From an uncultured Blautia sp. (GTDB lineage Bacteria; Bacillota; Clostridia; Lachnospirales; Lachnospiraceae), in assembly GCA_934394595.1 (NCBI GenBank), contig CAKRRX010000082.1:1-10939 (forward strand): a DNA stretch of 10,939 bases, read 5' to 3'. Shown piece by piece: positions 1-6,614 of the stretch (positions are counted from its first letter, which is position 1; each line of letters starts with the position of its first letter). Both the position numbers and the translations under genes were made by a program. Below the pieces are notes generated by a model that worked only from the letters and a program-made list of their open reading frames with translations, did not search any database and was not told the origin of the DNA.

Positions 1-158
1 AAATCATATCCTGCACTTCCGGCTGTGGCCCGTCTTGGAAGACGGATGTTTCCGTAAATTTTCTCAGCTTCATCCGCAGCCACTCCGTCAAAGGAATCCA
101 TCCAGTCTGCCACGAATCGTTCTTTACTTACTTTATGAAATTTCGCAATTCTCTTCAT
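1..158 (-). CDS. dut: dUTP diphosphatase (dUTPase), N-terminal part only
   Basis: Partial gene: 52 complete codons are visible and the rest lies beyond the left edge. The product hydrolyses dUTP to dUMP and pyrophosphate, keeping uracil out of DNA and supplying dUMP for dTMP synthesis; it acts in the cytosol, normally as a homotrimer. The visible protein starts MKRIAKFHKVSKERF and reaches LPRRATAGSAGYDF at residues 40-53. The AGxAGYDF segment is conserved motif 1 of trimeric dUTPases, and the longer N-terminal extension before it is what I recall from clostridial homologues. The ATG at 156-158 follows an AGGAG ribosome binding site. The gene lies downstream of pnp on the same strand, separated by a terminator and a hairpin, so it may be a separate unit or rely on read-through; I found no convincing promoter of its own. 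The catalytic motifs 2-5 are outside the window. Confidence 0.88.
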   Translation of the reverse strand, partial: MKRIAKFHKVSKERFVADWMDSFDGVAADEAEKIYGNIRLPRRATAGSAGYD

Positions 159-177
159 ATTTTCTCCTGTTTCTCCC

Positions 178-216
178 TGAGGCAGCTTTGCAGACAGGTT
201 CTGCCAAACTGCCTCA
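178..216 (-). promoter_or_regulatory. Hairpin in the leader of dut
   Basis: A 39-base imperfect palindrome. The outer arms are 8 perfect pairs (178-185 with 209-216). After a one-base bulge (186) four more pairs follow (187-190 with 205-208), then a second one-base bulge (204) and four further pairs (191-194 with 200-203) around a 5-base loop. It ends about 20 bases before the dut start codon, just ahead of the ribosome binding site, and no run of U follows it, so it does not look like a terminator. A role in mRNA stability or translation is only inferred. Confidence 0.5.
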
Positions 217-222
217 TGGTGG

Positions 223-258
223 ATAGAAAGGATGCCGGGCATTTCTGTCCGGCATCCT
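223..258 (-). terminator. Probable rho-independent terminator of pnp
   Basis: Perfect 10-bp GC-rich stem (229-238 with 249-258), read on the minus strand as AGGATGCCGG...CCGGCATCCT, beginning 13 bases after the pnp stop codon. The tract after it (TTTCTAT) is short and broken, so termination may be partial and dut could receive read-through. The plus strand is also U-rich beyond the stem, but no gene there needs terminating. Confidence 0.65.
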
Positions 259-270
259 GAAATTTTATTC

Positions 271-2367
271 TTATTTAGTCTCTGTCGGAACATCCTTGAT
301 GCTGAAGCTCATTCTTCCCATCTTGTCTTTTCCAAGGCAGATTACTGTTACTTTATCTCCAAGTGTGAGAACGTCCTCTACACGGTTGATTCTCTCCTTG
401 CAGATTTTAGAAATGTGGACCATTCCCTCTTTTCCAGGTGCGAATTCCACAAATGCGCCGAATTCTTTGATGCTTACAACCTGTCCGGTAAGGATCTGTC
501 CCTGCTCAAAATCAGATGCGATGATCTCTACCATACGCTTTGCTTCCTGCATGTTCTTACCATCTACACCGCAGATGGATACAGCACCCTCATCTGTAAT
601 GTCGATCTTCACGCCGGTACGCTCGATAATGGTATTGATGGTCTTTCCTCTCTGGCCAACCACATCACCAATCTTCTGAGGATCGATCTGGATCTGGATG
701 ATCTTCGGAGCATATTTTCCAACAGAAGTACGAGGTGCAGGAATGCATTTCTCAATTACCTCATTGAGGATATACTCTCTTGCTTCCTTGGTACGTCTGA
801 TTGCTTCCTCTACAATCTGTCTGGTAAGACCGTGGATCTTGATATCCATCTGGATAGCAGTGATACCGTCATGAGTTCCGGCTACCTTGAAGTCCATGTC
901 TCCGAAGAAGTCTTCAAGACCCTGGATATCGGTAAGGACAATGTAATCGTCATCTGTATCACCTGTAACAAGACCACAGGAAATACCTGCTACCGGTTTC
1001 TTGATCGGCACACCAGCTGCCTCAAGGGACATGGTAGATGCACAGATACTTGCCTGAGAAGTAGAACCGTTGGACTCAAAAGTCTCAGATACAGTACGGA
1101 TAGCATATGGGAATTCCTCTACGCTTGGAAGTACCGGTACAAGGGCTCTCTCAGCCAGGGCTCCATGTCCAATCTCACGACGTCCCGGTCCTCTGGATGG
1201 CTTGGTCTCACCTACAGAATAGGACGGGAAGTTGTAGTGATGCATATATCTCTTGGTTGTCTCAAACTCATCAAGTCCGTCAAGTCTCTGAGCCTCTGCA
1301 AGAGGTGCTAAAGTGGTGATGGTGCAGATCTGAGTCTGTCCACGGGTAAACATAGCAGAGCCATGTACTCTCGGGATGATATCAACCTCTGCTGCCAGAG
1401 GACGGATCTGTGTGATAGCACGGCCATCCGGACGCTTGTGATCTTTCAGGATCATCTTACGAACGGTCTTCTTCTGATACTGATAAACAGCCTCTCCAAG
1501 AACTGCCAGCCACTCTTCTTTTTCTGCAAAAGCTTCTTTCAGCTTGTCTGTAACTGCTGCGATATTGTTCTCTCTTGTCTGCTTGTCATCAGAGAATACA
1601 GCAACCTCCATTTCTTCCGGAGGAACGATTTCTTTGATAGCATCAAACAGCTCCTGAGGTACTGCACAGGACTCATAGCTATGTTTCTCTTTGCCGCAGT
1701 CTGCAACGATCTGGTCAAAGAATTTGATGATCTCCTGGTTTACTTCATGTGCTTTATAGATTGCTTCGATCATCTGGTCTTCCGGAACCTCATTAGCGCC
1801 GGCTTCGATCATAATAACCTTATCTCTTGTGGAAGCTACAGTAAGCTGAAGATCAGAAATATCCTTCTGGGCAAGTGTTGGATTTACAATAAATTCTCCA
1901 TTTATCAGACCAATCTGTGTGGTAGCACATGGACCGTCAAATGGGATATCGGAAATGCAGGTAGCAAGAGAAGAACCAAGCATAGCCGGGATCTCCGGGT
2001 TACACTCAGGATCAACAGACATAACCATATCTACCAGTGTTACGTCATTTCTGTAATCCTTTGGAAACAGAGGACGCATCGGTCTGTCAATAACACGGGA
2101 AGTCAGGATCGCATGCTCACTGGCCTTTCCTTCTCTTTTATTAAAACCGCCAGGAATCTTTCCTACGGCATACATTTTCTCTTCATATTCAACGCTTAAC
2201 GGGAAAAAGTCGATTCCCTCTCTTGGCTCCTTGGATGCAGTTGCTGTAGCAAGTACAGTGGTATCACCATAATGCATAAGTGCTGCGCCATTGGCCTGTT
2301 TCGCAACACGTCCGATATCTACGGTAAGTGTTCTTCCAGCTAATTCCATGGAATAACTTTTGTACAT
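271..2367 (-). CDS. pnp: Polyribonucleotide nucleotidyltransferase (PNPase)
   Basis: A 698-residue protein, the normal length for bacterial PNPase. It degrades RNA 3' to 5' by phosphorolysis, releasing nucleoside diphosphates, and can run backwards to add tails; it acts as a ring-shaped homotrimer in the cytosol. Two RNase PH-like domains occupy roughly residues 10-230 and 310-540. The first holds the RNA-contacting stretch FNKREGKASE (75-84). The second holds SNGSTSQAS (432-440) and the acidic EDFFGDMDF (485-493), whose Asp486 and Asp492 match the catalytic Asp486/Asp492 of the E. coli enzyme. A KH domain with GQRG as its GxxG loop (571-574) and an S1 domain (about 621-692) complete the protein. 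The start MYKSYSMELAGRTL follows GGAGAG at a good spacing; Met7 is a less likely alternative. It sits downstream of rpsO, the usual order, but has its own probable promoter and is separated from rpsO by a terminator. Confidence 0.98.
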   Translation of the reverse strand: MYKSYSMELAGRTLTVDIGRVAKQANGAALMHYGDTTVLATATASKEPREGIDFFPLSVEYEEKMYAVGKIPGGFNKREGKASEHAILTSRVIDRPMRPLFPKDYRNDVTLVDMVMSVDPECNPEIPAMLGSSLATCISDIPFDGPCATTQIGLINGEFIVNPTLAQKDISDLQLTVASTRDKVIMIEAGANEVPEDQMIEAIYKAHEVNQEIIKFFDQIVADCGKEKHSYESCAVPQELFDAIKEIVPPEEMEVAVFSDDKQTRENNIAAVTDKLKEAFAEKEEWLAVLGEAVYQYQKKTVRKMILKDHKRPDGRAITQIRPLAAEVDIIPRVHGSAMFTRGQTQICTITTLAPLAEAQRLDGLDEFETTKRYMHHYNFPSYSVGETKPSRGPGRREIGHGALAERALVPVLPSVEEFPYAIRTVSETFESNGSTSQASICASTMSLEAAGVPIKKPVAGISCGLVTGDTDDDYIVLTDIQGLEDFFGDMDFKVAGTHDGITAIQMDIKIHGLTRQIVEEAIRRTKEAREYILNEVIEKCIPAPRTSVGKYAPKIIQIQIDPQKIGDVVGQRGKTINTIIERTGVKIDITDEGAVSICGVDGKNMQEAKRMVEIIASDFEQGQILTGQVVSIKEFGAFVEFAPGKEGMVHISKICKERINRVEDVLTLGDKVTVICLGKDKMGRMSFSIKDVPTETK

Positions 2368-2628
2368 GTCTTCTCTCCTTTTTTTGATATAAAATTTGAT
2401 CTGATGGCTGCTAATTCTACCCGCATACCCCGGCAGATTATAAACTGCACCGGAATTGACGGTAATTTACGGCCATCTACTTTGGCTTTGCCACAACAGA
2501 AGTCCGAAACGACTGAAAAAAACATTTCTTCCCCAAATGTGCTTTTCAGAAGTCTCGGAAATCCTCGCCTGCCAGAGTACTCTCTTGCAGACAATAGTGC
2601 CTCTGTTATGGCTTTTACATCTTAAAAT
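2368..2628 (-). other. Non-coding gap between rpsO terminator and pnp
   Basis: About 260 bases with no convincing gene. It contains the probable pnp promoter (2437-2465). Further upstream are a perfect 10-base palindrome AGAGTACTCT (2574-2583) and a weak AT-rich hairpin (2522-2527 with 2535-2540) followed on the minus strand by six T (2516-2521). From the predicted start of transcription near 2430 to the pnp start codon is about 62 bases, in which I see no strong hairpin. A frame open from a TTG codon at 2592-2594 runs across the gap into pnp, but it has no recognisable similarity. Confidence 0.5.
2437..2465 (-). promoter_or_regulatory. Probable sigma-A promoter of pnp
   Basis: On the minus strand there is a perfect -10 box TATAAT (2437-2442), separated by 17 bases from a weak -35 box TTACCG (2460-2465, three of six consensus bases). 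Transcription would start near 2430. The -10 match and spacing are good; the poor -35 box leaves this as probable rather than certain. Confidence 0.55.
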
Positions 2629-2650
2629 GGGGCGGATGGATATCCGCCCC
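2621..2650 (-). terminator. Rho-independent terminator of rpsO
   Basis: Perfect 9-bp GC-rich stem (2642-2650 with 2629-2637, read GGGGCGGAT...ATCCGCCCC) with a 4-base loop, followed on the minus strand by ATTTTAA. It begins 13 bases after the rpsO stop codon. It implies that pnp is not simply co-transcribed with rpsO. Confidence 0.85.
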
Positions 2651-2663
2651 TTCCGCATACTAA

Positions 2664-2930
2664 TTATTTTCTTAAGCCTAATCTCTCAATCAGTGTACGG
2701 TATCTTTCGATGTCTGTTTTCTTTAAGTAAGCTAACAGTCCACGTCTCTGACCTACCATTTTCAGCAGACCACGTCTGGAATGATGATCCTTGTGGTTGT
2801 TCTGTAAATGCTCAGTAAGCTCCTGGATTCTTGCAGTAAGAACAGCTACCTGTACCTCTGGTGAACCTGTGTCTCCCTCGCATCTTGCATACTCTTTCAT
2901 GATTGCTGTTTTCTTTTCTTTTGAAATCAT
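2664..2930 (-). CDS. rpsO: 30S ribosomal protein S15
   Basis: An 88-residue protein, the standard S15 length. S15 is a primary 16S rRNA-binding protein of the small subunit: it grips the three-way junction of helices 20-22 and opens assembly of the platform, and in the 70S ribosome it takes part in a bridge to the large subunit. The signature GDTGSPEVQ is at 19-27. The rRNA-contacting residues Thr21, Gly22, His41, Asp48 and Ser51 fall at the E. coli positions, followed by [19 protein letters not shown] (51-69). The reading frame is open 19 codons further upstream, but the start chosen here (MISKEKK) is preceded by an excellent AAGGAGG ribosome binding site and gives the family N-terminus. The gene has its own promoter, leader and terminator. 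Confidence 0.98.
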   Translation of the reverse strand: MISKEKKTAIMKEYARCEGDTGSPEVQVAVLTARIQELTEHLQNNHKDHHSRRGLLKMVGQRRGLLAYLKKTDIERYRTLIERLGLRK

Positions 2931-3078
2931 CTTGATTTCCTCCTTAAAATTTAATGGTCTCCCATGCAGATATTTCTGTGGGGACATAATCGCCGCATAT
3001 TAAGAGACGGTCGGAGATTCCAACCCCTGAATATGGGCTATTCCTTATATATGAAACAGAATGCTTTCTGTTCATACC
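2931..3078 (-). promoter_or_regulatory. rpsO leader, candidate S15 autoregulatory RNA
   Basis: About 148 bases between the predicted start of transcription and the S15 start codon, long for a single ribosomal protein gene. It holds a 7-bp hairpin with a 3-base loop and one G-U pair (3019-3025 with 3009-3015). Immediately after it lies a larger interrupted stem: GTCTC/GAGAC (3004-3008 with 2957-2961) then ATGC/GCAT (2995-2998 with 2964-2967), enclosing a small 4-bp hairpin. The larger stem ends about 8 bases before the AAGGAGG site. S15 represses its own mRNA through leader structures in several bacteria, with different folds in different lineages. That this leader does so is an inference from its position and foldability. 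Confidence 0.45.
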
Positions 3079-3084
3079 TGGTCT

Positions 3085-3113
3085 AGTATAGCATACTGCC
3101 GAAGTTCTGTAAA
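3085..3113 (-). promoter_or_regulatory. Strong sigma-A promoter of rpsO
   Basis: On the minus strand there is a -35 box TTTACA (3108-3113), a 17-base spacer, and a -10 box TATACT (3085-3090) preceded by TGC, which gives an extended -10. Transcription would start near 3078. The -35 box lies only 8 bases beyond the stop codon of the upstream transporter gene, and no terminator separates the two, so some read-through into rpsO is also possible. Confidence 0.82.
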
Positions 3114-3121
3114 CTGTTTTT

Positions 3122-4780
3122 TTAATTTTTTACAGCCTGCCGTCTTTCTTTTCGTTCTTCTGCTGGCTCCTCCAGAAGAGAAAAAGCAATGTTGGTAGCA
3201 TGGTCAGACACACGCTCCAGACCGGAAATAATATCGGAAAAGATCATTCCGGCACTGGCTGTACATTCTCCTCTTGTGAGACGCTGAACATGGGATTCCT
3301 GAAGCTGTCGTTCTGTTTGATCTACCTGTTCCTCCAGTTCCTGGATTTCTTCCATATGTTCCAGATTATTATGAGAAAACATGTCCAGGGCATAAGTGGT
3401 AACCTTGATCACCAGATCCAGCATTCCGGAAAGCTCGCTGCGTGCCATAGGACTGAATTCAATGTCATGTTCCAGCCTTGTTTTAGCCGCATCTGCGATA
3501 TTTTCCGCATGGTCTCCAATACGCTCGATATCATTTACAATATGGAACAGACCTCCGATACTTTTGGCATCATCTGCCGGAAGAGTGGTCTCGTTGATCT
3601 TTACCAGATAGCTGGTGATTTCACGGTTCAGATAATCAATCTGCTTTTCCACCTCGTAAACTTCTTTTATGTCACTTTCTTCCAAAGTGATCAGGGCATT
3701 CATGGCCCGTTCCAGATTGGTGATGGCCATCTGACCCATTCGTTCCATTTCCCGGATAGCATCAAACACAGCTGTGGTAGGAGAATAAACCGATTTTTCC
3801 CCGATATACAGAAGGCCATAACCATCTGTTTCCTTTTTTTCTTCTTTTTTTACAAAGAAGCCTGTGAGCTTGACAAGCTGTCTGTTAAATGGTGCGAGCA
3901 TCAGTACTTCTACGATTTTGATCAGGGTATGGGTATTTGCCACTTCCCGTCCCGGATTATGCCCGGATATATTTTCAATAAATCCGGTGATTGGCTCCAG
4001 TCCAACCGAAATGACCACATACATAATGATCGTTCCGATGACATTAAAAAGCAGATGGATCAGCGCTGCCCTTTTCGCATCTCTTTTTCCGCCAAGGCCT
4101 GCAAGAAGTGCTGATACACATGCGCCTATGTTACAGCCAAGAATAATGAAAAAGCAGATGCGCATATCCAAAAGTCCCTGATTGGCAAGGAGAAGAATGA
4201 TTCCCACTGTTGCAGAAGAGCTCTGCAGCACCGCAGTCACAACCATACCCACAAGCAATGCCAGAAAATGGCTGTCCAGAGAACCCATGATCTCCACAAC
4301 CTTTGGAGATTCTTTCAGAACCGCCATGGAAGTGGACATTGCATTCAGTCCCATAAACAGGATTCCAAATCCCAGAAGTACTTCTCCGGTTCTTTGAACC
4401 TTTGTCTTTTTACAGAACATCAGCATGATAATTCCAGCCATAATGATCACCGGTGCCAGTTCTGAAAGATTAAACGCAATGAGCTGAGACGTGATGGTAG
4501 TTCCAATATTTGCCCCCATGATCACACCTGCTGCCTGATACAGATTCATCAGACCGGAATTGACAAAACTGACTACCATAACCGTTGCTGCACTGGAAGA
4601 CTGAATGATGGCTGTAAAAAGGGTTCCTACCAGAATTCCGCGAAGAGGTGTTTTGGTAAAAAATTCCAAAATACTTCGCATTTTGGCTCCGGCTGCTTTT
4701 TCCAGGCTATCGCTCATCAGCCTCATTCCATACAGGAAAAGTCCCAGACCTCCCATTAATCCAAGTATGATTTCTGTCAT
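3122..4780 (-). CDS. Na+/phosphate cotransporter family protein with PhoU-like C-terminal domain
   Basis: A 552-residue membrane protein of the Na/Pi cotransporter (PF02690) type, expected to move phosphate into the cell with sodium; the substrate is inferred from the family. The membrane half (about 1-310) has two inverted-repeat units, each with the family hallmark QSSS (60-63 and 186-189), and the first repeat begins GLMGGLGLFLYGMRLM. The soluble half (about 335-540) is a helical PhoU-like domain with two matching motifs, DIERIGDHAENIAD (417-430) and GLERVSDHATNIA (520-532); in PhoU such motifs bind metal, and PhoU-type domains are linked to control of phosphate uptake. The frame is open 25 codons further upstream, but that would overlap ribF; the ATG at 4778-4780 has an AAGGAG site 11 bases before it and starts directly at the first membrane segment. 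It lies 22 bases after ribF, so it is probably the last gene of that operon. Confidence 0.9.
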   Translation of the reverse strand: MTEIILGLMGGLGLFLYGMRLMSDSLEKAAGAKMRSILEFFTKTPLRGILVGTLFTAIIQSSSAATVMVVSFVNSGLMNLYQAAGVIMGANIGTTITSQLIAFNLSELAPVIIMAGIIMLMFCKKTKVQRTGEVLLGFGILFMGLNAMSTSMAVLKESPKVVEIMGSLDSHFLALLVGMVVTAVLQSSSATVGIILLLANQGLLDMRICFFIILGCNIGACVSALLAGLGGKRDAKRAALIHLLFNVIGTIIMYVVISVGLEPITGFIENISGHNPGREVANTHTLIKIVEVLMLAPFNRQLVKLTGFFVKKEEKKETDGYGLLYIGEKSVYSPTTAVFDAIREMERMGQMAITNLERAMNALITLEESDIKEVYEVEKQIDYLNREITSYLVKINETTLPADDAKSIGGLFHIVNDIERIGDHAENIADAAKTRLEHDIEFSPMARSELSGMLDLVIKVTTYALDMFSHNNLEHMEEIQELEEQVDQTERQLQESHVQRLTRGECTASAGMIFSDIISGLERVSDHATNIAFSLLEEPAEERKERRQAVKN

Positions 4781-4802
4781 GAATTCTTTATCTCCTTGTT
4801 TT

Positions 4803-5711
4803 TTATAGAGAATCCGACTGTTTCTTCCGGAAGTATTCTTTTCCGTCCTCTGCATCTGCCAGAAGCCGGTCTTTCAGTGCTTCCAAAGAAGGAAATTTCC
4901 GCTCCGGGCGCAGGAATTTCTTGAAATCAACCCGGCATTCCTGTCCATATAAATCTTCTTTACAGTCAAAAAGATAGGTTTCAACTCCCACAAAGCTTTC
5001 TCCCACTGTGGGCTTACAACCTATATTGGTAATTCCATGATAAATTTTATTCTGAAAAGAGGAGCTTGTGACATATACCCCATTTGGAGGCAGGATCTTG
5101 CTTTTTGGAGGCACCAGATTTGTAGTAGGAAGAAGGAACTTATGCCCCATTCCCCGGCCATGGATTACCTTCCCTTCCACAAAATAATCAGCTCCCATCA
5201 GGGATGTGATCTTTTCCATATTTCCTTTTTTCAGTTCTTCTCTGATAAAGGTGCTGCTGATCTTGCGGCGGCCATCCATTTCTTTGGAAAGCACTTCCAC
5301 TTCAAAGCCATAATGTTCTCCAAACTCCTTCAGAAGCTGTGGGTTTCCCTTTCGCTCAAATCCAAAGCGGTTATCCTCTCCCACTACCACATAGGAAGCA
5401 CCCAGATCCCCCATCAGGATTTCTTTTATAAAATTCTCCGCCTTCATGTGACGGATCCTGTCATTCAGTCTGCACTCTACCAGCACATCGATTCCCATTT
5501 TTTCCAGAAGAGAGGCTCGCTCTTCACTGGTCAGGATCATATTGCTGGAAGCGTCAATAGCGAAAAGCACTGCCTGTTCGCCAAATGCTTTCCGCTCTTT
5601 TATTTTTTCCACCAGTTTCCTGTGTCCACGATGTATCCCGTCAAATTTTCCCATTGTAACTGCACAGTTGGTAAGCTTTGGAAACTCACCATCTATCTTC
5701 AGGTATTCCAT
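4803..5711 (-). CDS. ribF: Bifunctional riboflavin kinase / FMN adenylyltransferase (FAD synthetase)
   Basis: A 302-residue protein, typical for RibF. It phosphorylates riboflavin to FMN and adenylates FMN to FAD with ATP, in the cytosol. The N-terminal adenylyltransferase domain (about 1-180) has the nucleotidyltransferase motif GKFDGIHRGH (21-30) and the second motif ISSTFIR (151-157). The C-terminal flavokinase domain (about 181-300) has HGRGMGHKFLLPTTNL (184-199) containing the PTxN motif, then NIGCKPTVG (229-237) and VETYLFD (243-249). One oddity: the Gly that normally precedes F/I-P-T in the kinase motif appears to be Leu193. The ATG at 5709-5711 has an AGGAG site that sits directly after the truB stop, 12 bases upstream, suggesting coupled translation. 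Confidence 0.96.
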   Translation of the reverse strand: MEYLKIDGEFPKLTNCAVTMGKFDGIHRGHRKLVEKIKERKAFGEQAVLFAIDASSNMILTSEERASLLEKMGIDVLVECRLNDRIRHMKAENFIKEILMGDLGASYVVVGEDNRFGFERKGNPQLLKEFGEHYGFEVEVLSKEMDGRRKISSTFIREELKKGNMEKITSLMGADYFVEGKVIHGRGMGHKFLLPTTNLVPPKSKILPPNGVYVTSSSFQNKIYHGITNIGCKPTVGESFVGVETYLFDCKEDLYGQECRVDFKKFLRPERKFPSLEALKDRLLADAEDGKEYFRKKQSDSL

Positions 5712-5723
5712 AAATCTCTCCTG

Positions 5724-6614
5724 TCAAAACATTTTTACCGGATAATATTTTTTCTTCTTTTCGTCCCACTGAAAAATACCTGTAAAATTCCCATTGCTGG
5801 CATACATCCGCACCCAGCCTTCCTTATGCTGCTCATCCACCAGATTCTCAGATAAAGGATTTCCATTTTGAAGCAGTCTGTCCCCATAAGGATCTGCCTG
5901 GATTTTCGGATACTCTGCAAGTACATTTTCCACAGGATAGATCCACTTACAGACAGTCCCATCTGCCACAGCCTGTTCCACTTCACTTAAAGTATGGCTT
6001 TCTTCCAGCGAAAAACGTCCCACTCTGGTACGCAGAAGCTGTTCCATACATCCTCCACATCCAAGCTTCTGCCCTATATCATGGCAGAGGGTACGGATAT
6101 ACGTGCCTTTGCTGCAGGCAACCCGGATCCGGACAACCGGAAGCTGGATATCCAGCACCTCAATCTGATAAAAGCATACTGGTCTGGCTTTTCTTTCTAC
6201 TGTTTTTCCCTCACGGGCAAGTTCATAAAGCTTTTTTCCATTTATTTTCAATGCTGAGTACATAGGTGGAATCTGCAGCTGTTCTCCTACAAAGCCTGCA
6301 ATCGTTTCCCTTACCTGCTGTTCTGTTGCATTTACCGGCTTTTCTTCCAGCACTGTACCGGACATATCCTGGGTATCTGTGGTGATTCCTAAGCGCAGCA
6401 CTGCTTCATAGGTTTTTTCTTTATCTGTGATCAGATCCACCAGCTTGGTGCCCTTTCCAAGGGCCACGGGAAGAACCCCCACCGCATCCGGATCCAGAGT
6501 CCCTGTATGTCCTATTTTTTTCATGTGAAGGATTCCACGAAGCTTGGCTACAACATCGTGTGAAGTGAATCCTTTTTCCTTTCTGATCACAATGATTCCC
6601 TGATATTCTGCCAT
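5724..6614 (-). CDS. truB: tRNA pseudouridine(55) synthase
   Basis: A 296-residue protein of normal length. It isomerises U55 to pseudouridine in the T-loop of nearly all elongator tRNAs and also acts as a tRNA-folding chaperone. The catalytic motif GHTGTLDPDAVGVLPV (35-50) supplies Asp41 as the nucleophile. KTYE (67-70) carries the conserved active-site Tyr69, and CSKGTYIRTL (167-176) is the second conserved core motif. The stretch after about residue 210 matches the TruB C-terminal domain that contacts tRNA. Its ATG overlaps the nrnA stop codon by one base (TAATG), and AGGAAA just upstream serves as ribosome binding site, so the two genes are probably translationally coupled. Confidence 0.97.
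   Translation of the reverse strand: MAEYQGIIVIRKEKGFTSHDVVAKLRGILHMKKIGHTGTLDPDAVGVLPVALGKGTKLVDLITDKEKTYEAVLRLGITTDTQDMSGTVLEEKPVNATEQQVRETIAGFVGEQLQIPPMYSALKINGKKLYELAREGKTVERKARPVCFYQIEVLDIQLPVVRIRVACSKGTYIRTLCHDIGQKLGCGGCMEQLLRTRVGRFSLEESHTLSEVEQAVADGTVCKWIYPVENVLAEYPKIQADPYGDRLLQNGNPLSENLVDEQHKEGWVRMYASNGNFTGIFQWDEKKKKYYPVKMF

Noticed and set aside
232..1311. Long open frame on the plus strand opposite pnp.
   Set aside because: It is antisense to a certain gene, its composition reads like reversed pnp codons, and there is no ribosome binding site or known domain.
2340..2594. An 84-codon frame on the minus strand from a TTG codon, crossing the rpsO-pnp gap into pnp.
   Set aside because: It has a rare start codon with only a weak GAGG before it, no recognisable motif, runs through the probable pnp promoter and overlaps the pnp start in another frame.
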